In this document: positions 8,726 through 14,338 of the stretch, piece by piece
Layout: each line of letters begins with the position of its first letter
How positions within the stretch are numbered: the first letter of the stretch is position 1
Assembly: GCA_027036735.1 (NCBI GenBank)
Contig: JALWDU010000045.1
Location: forward strand, 1-40,299
DNA from: Aquificales bacterium
GTDB lineage: Bacteria > Aquificota > Aquificia > Aquificales > QOAS01
Direction: 5' to 3'
Length of the DNA: 40,299 nucleotides
Notes under the pieces: model-generated
What the model saw: the letters and a program-made list of their open reading frames with translations, nothing else
Told to the model about the DNA's origin: nothing
The model's database searches: none
Translations under genes and position numbers: made by a program

Positions 8726-9256
8726 ATGAGAAAAACCCTGACTGTCGCCGTTTTGGTGACAATCGTCGGCGTGCTGCTCGGAATGGGTATCGGCGGATTT
8801 ATCACCTACACCTCGGCGGTGCAGACGGTTAAAAGCCTGCCCGGTGCGCCGATAGTGGTGGGTGCAAAATACGACGCCGATAAAAACGCCCTCGTTATGG
8901 ACGTATTTAATCCCGGCGGGTTGCCCATCTTTATCGAGACCACCGGACTGGTATTCAAACCCAAAAGCGGCAACGGATACGCCATTGCAAACCTACCGGC
9001 GAACGTGAAGGTCGACGGCGGAACCATCGCGAGGTTGGTTATCAACCTCAAGGAGTCCAGCAAGGGTAAGGTTCAAATCGGAGACATCATAAGCGGAACA
9101 CTCGTCTACCACTACCCCTATATACCGCAAGTCTATACAACCACCTATAGGCTAACCGTCGGAAAGCCTGTTTCCCAAAACCCCGCGGAGGTTATGAGGA
9201 AAGCCGCCGAGGAGGCTAAAAAAGAACGAGCCACCAAAGGAGGTGAGGAAAAATGA
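8726..9256 (+). CDS. Membrane-anchored protein of unknown function with LEA-like beta domain
   Basis: I do not recognise a named family with certainty. The 176-residue protein has one N-terminal hydrophobic helix (about residues 6-30) that should anchor it in the inner membrane. A beta-rich domain facing the periplasm follows (about 40-150). The stretch ALVMDVFNPGGLPIFIETTGLVF recalls the LEA_2/WHy fold, in which a beta strand with an Asn-Pro turn is typical. The tail is a charged helix (EVMRKAAEEAKKERATKGGEEK). The start is fixed by ACGGAGGTAGGGAGATG. The stop overlaps the next start by 4 bp (ATGA), so the two genes are translationally coupled. Confidence 0.6.
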   Translation: MRKTLTVAVLVTIVGVLLGMGIGGFITYTSAVQTVKSLPGAPIVVGAKYDADKNALVMDVFNPGGLPIFIETTGLVFKPKSGNGYAIANLPANVKVDGGTIARLVINLKESSKGKVQIGDIISGTLVYHYPYIPQVYTTTYRLTVGKPVSQNPAEVMRKAAEEAKKERATKGGEEK

Positions 9257-9783
9257 GCTTCTGGTTTACCCTCCTTTTGACGGGATTTTTGGTTGTAGCC
9301 GTCCTCCTGTGGGTGGGTGTTTCCATAATCTCACCCGAGGTGGGTCTCATACTGCTCGCCTCTCTGGCGTTCGGCATGTTCGCCTTCAGGTTGCTGTCGG
9401 CTTACACCCTCGTGATGGCGGTAGCCGACGCCTTTAGGGAGAGGGGAGAAATTAAAGACCTCCAAAAGGTAGCCCAAAAGAGTGGAAAAACGGAAGAGGA
9501 GCTAAAACAAGTTCCCCTTTCGGTGGCGCTGGCGCTCGTTATGGCGGCGCTCGAACCTTACCGCTACACCTACTACTTTGGGTTTGTGATAGTGTTGCTC
9601 TTCGCCTTGGCGGTGAACACCCTGCCGACCTTTGCCGACCTGAAAACCCTAATGGAATCTGTCTTCTGGGGTGCGGCTCTCACCACCTTTATAGTGTGGG
9701 CGTTTGAAACCTTCGCCGAAGCCGCGGTCGCAGAGGTTGCCGAACTAGAGGAAAAACAAAACCCCGCCGAAGGCGGGAAGTGA
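9253..9783 (+). CDS. Integral membrane protein of unknown function
   Basis: A 176-residue protein with about four hydrophobic segments (residues near 3-26, 28-52, 103-124 and 134-156). A charged loop between helices 2 and 3 (RERGEIKDLQKVAQKSGKTEEELKQV) should be cytoplasmic. I do not recognise the family. It overlaps its upstream partner by ATGA, and the two probably form a membrane complex. Its last codons (NPAEGGK) and its stop codon lie inside the terminator, so the C-terminus is partly set by the hairpin sequence. Confidence 0.6.
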   Translation: MSFWFTLLLTGFLVVAVLLWVGVSIISPEVGLILLASLAFGMFAFRLLSAYTLVMAVADAFRERGEIKDLQKVAQKSGKTEEELKQVPLSVALALVMAALEPYRYTYYFGFVIVLLFALAVNTLPTFADLKTLMESVFWGAALTTFIVWAFETFAEAAVAEVAELEEKQNPAEGGK

Positions 9784-9789
9784 TTTTTT
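9763..9789 (+). terminator. Intrinsic terminator overlapping the stop of the membrane operon
   Basis: CCCGCC-GAA-GGCGGG (9763-9777) is followed by AAGTGATTTTTT. The TGA stop codon lies between the stem and the T run. On the minus strand the same stem is followed by GGTTTTGTTTTT, so it can also end vapC transcription. Confidence 0.8.
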
Positions 9790-9791
9790 CA

Positions 9792-10232
9792 CTAACTTTT
9801 CCGATTTTCCTGTCTTTTTAAGAAATCTTTAACGTTAATCACCGCAATATCCGGCGAATAAAAGCCTTTATCGTTGGTAAGTATTAAATCGCACCGCATC
9901 TTTTTAGCCAAAACATATTGGATGGTATCCTCTAAATCCTTAAAATTTGAATCCTGTTTCATAAGCTCTATAGCCCTTTCCACTTCGTGATTTGAAAAGG
10001 GAACTATCGAACACATCTTGGACAATCTTTCGATAAAGACTAAAGCCTCTTTTCCGAACTTTTTCCTTAAGACATAATAAACGGTCGTTATAAGGTCGCA
10101 ACTTGTGTAAATCTCTACATCGCTTTCCAATAATGTTTGGATAGTTTTTATCGAAAACTCCCTTAAAGGTCTGCTTACATCAAAGAGGTCTATAAGAACA
10201 TTGGCGTCTACAAAAATTCTCTTACAGTTCAC
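9792..10232 (-). CDS. VapC-type PIN-domain toxin
   Basis: A 146-residue PIN-domain ribonuclease, the usual toxin of VapBC modules. The acidic residues that bind metal lie in IFVDANVLIDLF (near the N-terminus), in NFKDLEDTIQYVLA (about 95-108) and in LILTNDKGFYSP (about 115-126), so the active site looks intact. The GTG start at 10232 is supported by AAGGAGG nine bases upstream, inside the antitoxin gene. The two genes overlap by 11 bp, as expected for a coupled antitoxin-toxin pair. RNA target unknown. Confidence 0.85.
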   Translation of the reverse strand: MNCKRIFVDANVLIDLFDVSRPLREFSIKTIQTLLESDVEIYTSCDLITTVYYVLRKKFGKEALVFIERLSKMCSIVPFSNHEVERAIELMKQDSNFKDLEDTIQYVLAKKMRCDLILTNDKGFYSPDIAVINVKDFLKRQENRKS

Positions 10233-10479
10233 CTCCCATTTCCTCCTTAATATCCTGAATACGTTTGTTTCCTACAACCCCCCTAAGGTTTTCCGTCATC
10301 TCTACAAGTTCCTTAAAGGCTTTCAATCTCTCTTCCTTTCGGAGCTCTTTAAGTTTTTCCTTCACAAGTTCTTCTATTATTTGGCTCTGACTTTTTTTAA
10401 ACCGTTTGCTCAAAAGTCGAAGGACTCTATCCACTTCGGGAGATACACTTATGGTTTTTCTAACCTTTTTGGTTTTCAT
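10222..10479 (-). CDS. VapB-type ribbon-helix-helix antitoxin
   Basis: The ORF track begins at 10515, but Met at 10479 is the better start: it gives MKTKKVRKTISVSPEVDRVLRLL, a ribbon-helix-helix DNA-binding fold with the beta strand (RKTISVS) close to the N-terminus. The earlier residues (MIFAYTFVSIFF) are hydrophobic and out of place. The 85-residue protein continues as a charged helical tail that would hold the toxin. It probably autoregulates the module. It overlaps vapC by 11 bp and lies 48 bp after the relE-like gene, so the two toxin-antitoxin modules may share a transcript. Confidence 0.75.
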   Translation of the reverse strand: MKTKKVRKTISVSPEVDRVLRLLSKRFKKSQSQIIEELVKEKLKELRKEERLKAFKELVEMTENLRGVVGNKRIQDIKEEMGGEL

Positions 10480-10527
10480 AAAAAAAATACTTACAAAGGT
10501 GTATGCAAAAATCAACGCATATTAGAC

Positions 10528-10797
10528 CTATTTATAGGCATCCCCACGGGGTGCTATATTCACCACGGCGATAATCCGCTCTTCGGGAAGGATTGCGAAT
10601 ATAACCCTAAAATCTCCAACCTTCAATCGGTAGAAGCCTTTAAGTTTTCCCGTTAGTGGTTTAACATCCCTCCCATATTTGGGATTTTCCACTTCCGATA
10701 ACCCTTTGAGGGCTTCTTTAATTCTCCTTTTGGTAACCGCATCGAGTTTTTTGTATTTCTTTTCCGCAACTTTGGAGAGTTTAATCGTCCAACTCAT
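10528..10797 (-). CDS. RelE/ParE-family toxin
   Basis: An 89-residue protein that matches the RelE/ParE fold throughout: N-terminal helices (LSKVAEKKYKKLDAVTKRRIKEAL), the central VKPLTGKLKGFYRLKVGDFRVIFAI and the end IIAVVNIAPRGDAYK. The YRLKVGDFRVIF and PRGDAY motifs are family hallmarks, and the length is complete. RelE members cleave mRNA at the ribosome, while ParE members poison gyrase. The PRGDAYK ending favours the RelE side but does not prove it. It overlaps the antitoxin gene by 17 bp. Confidence 0.85.
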   Translation of the reverse strand: MSWTIKLSKVAEKKYKKLDAVTKRRIKEALKGLSEVENPKYGRDVKPLTGKLKGFYRLKVGDFRVIFAILPEERIIAVVNIAPRGDAYK

Positions 10798-11044
10798 CTA
10801 AGGTTTTCCCGCCACCCCTTTGTATCTCTTCGAGTCCTTCCTTACACTCTTCCAAAAAACCGGGAATGGATAGAAGTTCGAGAGTCTCCTTATGGCGTTC
10901 GATGTATTCGTCCACCAGTTCGTTGAGAATCTCGTTGATGCTCCTCCTCTCGTAACCCGCTAAGGCGCGCAGGAGGCGGGCTTTCTCCTCGTCGAGGCGC
11001 AAAGTGGTGGCTACCCTTCGCATAACCCTCAAATCTAGTATCAT
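10781..11044 (-). CDS. RelB/ParD-type ribbon-helix-helix antitoxin
   Basis: An 87-residue partner of the downstream RelE-like toxin. The stretch MRRVATTLRLDEEKARLLRALAGYERRSINEILNELVDEYIERH is a ribbon-helix-helix domain. The acidic, flexible C-terminus (GLEEIQRGGGKTLDELDD) is the usual toxin-neutralising tail. A start at Met8 (11023) would give 80 residues and is equally plausible, because neither ATG has a good Shine-Dalgarno. It is the first gene of the toxin-antitoxin block and follows a terminator hairpin on the tadA side. Confidence 0.72.
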   Translation of the reverse strand: MILDLRVMRRVATTLRLDEEKARLLRALAGYERRSINEILNELVDEYIERHKETLELLSIPGFLEECKEGLEEIQRGGGKTLDELDD

Positions 11045-11053
11045 GATGTCATA

Positions 11054-11077
11054 AAATCAAACCCCGCCGAAGGCGGG
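11054..11077 (-). terminator. Intrinsic terminator after tadA
   Basis: On the minus strand CCCGCC-TTC-GGCGGG is followed by GTTTGATTTTA. The stem and the three adjoining bases (19 bp, 11059-11077) are identical to the terminator at 9759-9777, in the same orientation exactly 1300 bp away. Confidence 0.65.
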
Positions 11078-11079
11078 CA

Positions 11080-11523
11080 TTAATCCTTCTTTCTCAATTC
11101 TTTAAAGAAATCCCCGAGCAGTTTGGAACACTCTTCGCAGGGGATACGCTCCCAAGGAATTTTATACTCCTCCGCTATAAAAAAACGGCTCACCACCGCC
11201 CCGTGCTTTGGGTTGTAGGCGCCAAAGTAGAGTTTTCTAAACCTCGCCAGGGCTATAGCCCCCGCGCACATGGGACAGGGTTCGAGGGTGACGTATATCT
11301 CGCACTCGCGGAGGGTTTTTATTCCCACCCTTTTGGAGGCTTCGGAAATGGCGAGCATCTCCGCATGGGCGGTTATATCGGACAGTTCTTCCACCCGGTT
11401 GTGGGCTTTTGCAACAACCTCACCCCTTAGGGTTATCACACACCCGACCGGAACCTCCCCCTTTCGGAAAGCCTTTTTCGCCTCCTCCACCGCGAGGGAG
11501 AGGAAATATTCCCTTTCCCCCAT
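11080..11523 (-). CDS. tadA: tRNA-specific adenosine deaminase
   Basis: TadA converts the wobble adenosine of tRNA-Arg(ACG) to inosine, using zinc. The ORF track begins at 11844, but the first 107 residues lie antisense to proC and look like no domain. Met 11523 gives MGEREYFLSLAVEEAKKAFRKGEVPVGCV, the normal family N-terminus, and a 147-residue protein of usual length. The deaminase signature is complete: HAEMLAI (zinc His and catalytic Glu, about residues 53-59) and TLEPCPMCAGAI (two zinc cysteines, about 80-90). It diverges from proC with only 18 bp between the start codons. Confidence 0.93.
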   Translation of the reverse strand: MGEREYFLSLAVEEAKKAFRKGEVPVGCVITLRGEVVAKAHNRVEELSDITAHAEMLAISEASKRVGIKTLRECEIYVTLEPCPMCAGAIALARFRKLYFGAYNPKHGAVVSRFFIAEEYKIPWERIPCEECSKLLGDFFKELRKKD

Positions 11524-11541
11524 TAGGTGAGAATAATCCCT

Positions 11542-12339
11542 ATGCAATCTACGGTGGGTTTTATCGGATTCGGAAACATGGCGAGGGCTATAGCCGAAGG
11601 TCTCACCCGCGCCGGATTTCCCAAAGAAAAGATTCTCGCCTCCGTGAGGAGCGAAAAGAGTAGGGAAAAACTCCAAAAGGAGGGGTTTAAAGTCCTTCCC
11701 CCCGAGGAGGTTTTCGAAAAATCCCAAATCCTCTTTTTGGCTACCAAACCCAAAGACCTCCCCGCGGCGGTAAAGCCCTTTAAAGACCTTCCTCAAAAGG
11801 GAGAAAAAATTTTTATTTCGGTCGCCGCGGGTGTTTCCCTCCAAAAGCTCAAAGACCTCTTGGGGGAAGACTCAAAAATAGTCCGCACCATGCCGAACGT
11901 AAACGTCGCCGTCGGCAAGGGGGTGTGGGGGGTCGCCTACTCGGAAAATCTCACCCCCGCGGAGCGGGGAAGGATTAAAGAACTATTGGAAAAAACCGGC
12001 TTGGTGGTGGAGCTGGACGAAAGTCTGATGGACGCCATAACCGCCCTGGCGGGAAGCGCACCCGCCTTTATATCCGAAATAATCGATGCATTCGCCGAGG
12101 CTGGGGTAAAGCTCGGCTTCAAATACCCCGAAGCCCTAAAGATAGCCCTCTACACCTTTACGGGAACACTACAACTTATAGAGGAGAATAACGAACACCC
12201 CATACTGCTTAGGGATAAAGTGACCTCCCCCGCGGGGACTACGATTTACGGACTTTCGAAACTCCACTCGGAAGGGGTAAAGGGAAAACTTATAGAGGTG
12301 ATAGAAGAGGCTTACAAACGGGCGAGGGAATGGGATTAG
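11542..12339 (+). CDS. proC: Pyrroline-5-carboxylate reductase
   Basis: ProC reduces pyrroline-5-carboxylate to proline with NAD(P)H. The 265-residue protein opens with the Rossmann motif TVGFIGFGNMARAIAEGL. It later shows VRTMPNVNVAVGKG and the C-terminal signature AGSAPAFISEIIDAFAEAGVKLG and DKVTSPAGTTIYGL, all standard. The ORF track starts at GTG 11527; I prefer ATG 11542, since AGGTGA lies 11 bp upstream and the family normally starts only a few residues before the first beta strand. The last 4 bp overlap the convergent PilZ gene at a shared TTAG. Confidence 0.95.
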   Translation: MQSTVGFIGFGNMARAIAEGLTRAGFPKEKILASVRSEKSREKLQKEGFKVLPPEEVFEKSQILFLATKPKDLPAAVKPFKDLPQKGEKIFISVAAGVSLQKLKDLLGEDSKIVRTMPNVNVAVGKGVWGVAYSENLTPAERGRIKELLEKTGLVVELDESLMDAITALAGSAPAFISEIIDAFAEAGVKLGFKYPEALKIALYTFTGTLQLIEENNEHPILLRDKVTSPAGTTIYGLSKLHSEGVKGKLIEVIEEAYKRAREWD

Positions 12340-12938
12340 GACCCCTTTCCCTTACCCTTTTTCTGTAAAAGCTCAACAATCTTTTTATAGACCTTTAAAA
12401 CCCTTTCATCCCTATAGGTGAACTCGCAAGAAATTTCGTTTCGCTCGGGGTTAGCCGAAACCACGTTTGCCCAAAATGTTACGGGCTGTTCCTCATCCGG
12501 CAAAAAAATCTTCAAAAAAACTTTGGAGGATTGGGCAGTTAGCAAACTTTTCGGTATCGGAAATTCGAATTTAATCCTACATCCTCCAAGGGAGAAGTCA
12601 ACCAATTTCCCGTTTAACCCTTTTACAGAAGCTTTAATATTCAAATCTTTTGTTTTCAAACGGGGATAGCGTCTCAGTTCTATCCAACCTTCCTTTATAA
12701 GGAAGGAATAGGTATCCTCCCCTATTTTTTCAATCGGTTTGGTTAAAAAAGAGAATGTTGCTCCTCCACTGTTGAAATAAAATTGATAAAGTTTATCGAA
12801 ATCTATCCTGTATCCGTCCAAAATTTTTGCCTTTAAGGTATTTATTCCAATTTCTATAGGCTTATAAAAAAAAATATGTGTGGGATTATCCGCCTCATGG
12901 GCTATATGAAAGTTCAAAGTAGGTATTTTGTCGGGCAT
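12336..12938 (-). CDS. PilZ-domain (YcgR-like) cyclic-di-GMP receptor
   Basis: A 200-residue cytoplasmic protein with a C-terminal PilZ domain. The two c-di-GMP contact motifs are present: RRYPRLKT (RxxxR, about residues 88-92) and DFSLGGCRI (D/NxSxxG, about 115-123). The N-terminal half (GINTLKAKILDG to GEDTYSFLIKEGWIELR) resembles the YcgR N-terminal domain. Proteins of this layout tune flagella, pili or polysaccharide output in response to c-di-GMP. The basic tail ends KKGKGKGS. The start at 12938 overlaps the predicted start region of lolA on the other strand by about 33 bp, so one of the two starts may be placed too far upstream. Confidence 0.82.
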   Translation of the reverse strand: MPDKIPTLNFHIAHEADNPTHIFFYKPIEIGINTLKAKILDGYRIDFDKLYQFYFNSGGATFSFLTKPIEKIGEDTYSFLIKEGWIELRRYPRLKTKDLNIKASVKGLNGKLVDFSLGGCRIKFEFPIPKSLLTAQSSKVFLKIFLPDEEQPVTFWANVVSANPERNEISCEFTYRDERVLKVYKKIVELLQKKGKGKGS

Positions 12939-13511
12939 ATCGCAAATTATATTCTACCCCTCCTGGCGGTGTTGTTGCTTCTCCCGAAGGGGGTTTTAAG
13001 GGCTTCGGAAGCCCACCGCGAGGAAGTTAAGGGTTTTCTACCCCAATTGGAGTGTTTTCAGGTCGACTTCACCCAAAGGGGTGTCTTCTGGAACGAGACC
13101 GAAAACTACAACGGGACTCTGACCAAATTGGGAAACCGCCGTTGGGAGATTGTCTACTACACAAATCCGCCCTTTGTGGTGTCGGCGGAGGGCGACTACG
13201 TCGTCTTGGGCTATGTGGGGGAGAAAAAGGAGCGGCTCGACCTCAGGGAATATCCCAACCCCGTTTTGGAGGTTCTCCTCCACCTCGACCGCCCGTGGGA
13301 AATCTTTTCCGTGAAAGCCCTCGGCGGGAACCGATACCTGTTGACCCCAAAGGGTGAGTTGGGGCAGTATGTCCGGAAGGCTATTCTTGAAACCGATGGG
13401 GCGGGTTTTGTCAAACGCCTGGAGGTCTACGGGGGGAGGAACAACTATCTCGTGTTTGAGGTTTTGAAAATAAAACCCTCCTGCGGCGGAAATAAAATAG
13501 GAAAACCCTAA
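12906..13511 (+). CDS. lolA: LolA-like outer-membrane lipoprotein carrier
   Basis: LolA shuttles lipoproteins across the periplasm. After an N-terminal hydrophobic signal (ANYILPLLAVLLLLPKGVLRA), the mature part reads VKGFLPQLECFQVDFTQRGVFWNETENYNGTLT, the usual start of the LolA beta fold. It continues with RRWEIVYYTNPPFVVSAEGDYVVLGY. The total of 201 residues fits the family. Starts at 12876, 12897 and 12906 are all possible; 12906 gives the most normal signal peptide, but none has a clear ribosome site. purC starts 1 bp after the stop, so the two are co-transcribed. LolB and LolCDE are not in the window. Confidence 0.8.
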   Translation: MKVQSRYFVGHIANYILPLLAVLLLLPKGVLRASEAHREEVKGFLPQLECFQVDFTQRGVFWNETENYNGTLTKLGNRRWEIVYYTNPPFVVSAEGDYVVLGYVGEKKERLDLREYPNPVLEVLLHLDRPWEIFSVKALGGNRYLLTPKGELGQYVRKAILETDGAGFVKRLEVYGGRNNYLVFEVLKIKPSCGGNKIGKP

Positions 13512-13512
13512 T

Positions 13513-14226
13513 ATGGAGAAGCGGGAGAAACTTTACGAGGGAAAGGCTAAGATAGTTTACGCCACCGACGAGCCCGACAAGGTCGTCATCTACTTCAAGG
13601 ACGACACCACCGCCTTCGACGGGGTGAAAAAGGAGGAGATAGGCGGTAAGGGCGTAATAAACAACGCCATTTCCTCGCTCATATTCGAACTGCTAAACAA
13701 AAGGGGGATACCCACCCACTACATAAAGAAACTCTCCGCCCGCGAGATGCTCGCCAAAAGGGTAGAGATTATCCCCGTCGAGGTGGTTGTGAGAAACTTC
13801 GCCTCAGGAAGCTTTACGAGACGCTACGGTATCCCCGAGGGGACTAAATTGGAAAAACCCCTCGTGGAAACCTTCTGGAAAAATGACGAGCTCCACGACC
13901 CGCTGGTGTGCGCCGAGCACATAGAGCTTTTGAAACTCGCCGACCTGCGCGATGTCGAGGAGATGAAGAAAATAGCCCTGCAGGTCAACGAGATACTGAA
14001 AGCCTTCTTCGCCGCCAAAAATATACTGCTGGTCGACTTCAAATTGGAGTTCGGAAAGACACCCGACGGGAAGCTGGTTTTAGCCGACGAGATTTCCCCC
14101 GACAGCTGCCGCCTCTGGGACGCCGAAACCAAAAAGAAACTGGACAAGGACGTCTTTAGGCACGATTTGGGAGACCTAAGGGAGGTTTACAACGAACTCC
14201 TGAAACGCCTTCAGGAGGAGGGTTAA
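13513..14226 (+). CDS. purC: SAICAR synthetase
   Basis: PurC joins CAIR and aspartate with ATP in purine synthesis. The 237-residue protein begins EKLYEGKAKIVYATDEPDKVVIYFKDDTTAFDG, the ATP-binding signature. It has VEVVVRNFASGSFTRRYG (about 90-108) and the C-terminal DEISPDSCRLWD (about 193-204), all family hallmarks. Start ATG 13513 follows the lolA stop by one base. No Shine-Dalgarno is obvious, so translational coupling is likely. A terminator hairpin follows directly, which closes the lolA-purC unit. Confidence 0.97.
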   Translation: MEKREKLYEGKAKIVYATDEPDKVVIYFKDDTTAFDGVKKEEIGGKGVINNAISSLIFELLNKRGIPTHYIKKLSAREMLAKRVEIIPVEVVVRNFASGSFTRRYGIPEGTKLEKPLVETFWKNDELHDPLVCAEHIELLKLADLRDVEEMKKIALQVNEILKAFFAAKNILLVDFKLEFGKTPDGKLVLADEISPDSCRLWDAETKKKLDKDVFRHDLGDLREVYNELLKRLQEEG

Positions 14227-14229
14227 CCG

Positions 14230-14249
14230 AAACTCCCTTTGGAGTTTTT
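14230..14249 (+). terminator. Intrinsic terminator after purC
   Basis: AAACTCC-CTTT-GGAGTTT is a perfect 7-bp stem that ends in a run of five T, starting 3 bp after the purC stop. Confidence 0.75.
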
Positions 14250-14338
14250 AAACATTTTTCCTTCAAATGTTCCTTTTCCCTTAGTGGGTAAGTATTTCGG
14301 AACCCCCGCGGTTGGGGATAGGGTTTAATTAACACCTT

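Noticed and set aside
11524-11844. 107-residue N-terminal extension of tadA in the ORF track
   Set aside because: It is antisense to proC, resembles no domain, and Met 11523 gives the normal TadA start.
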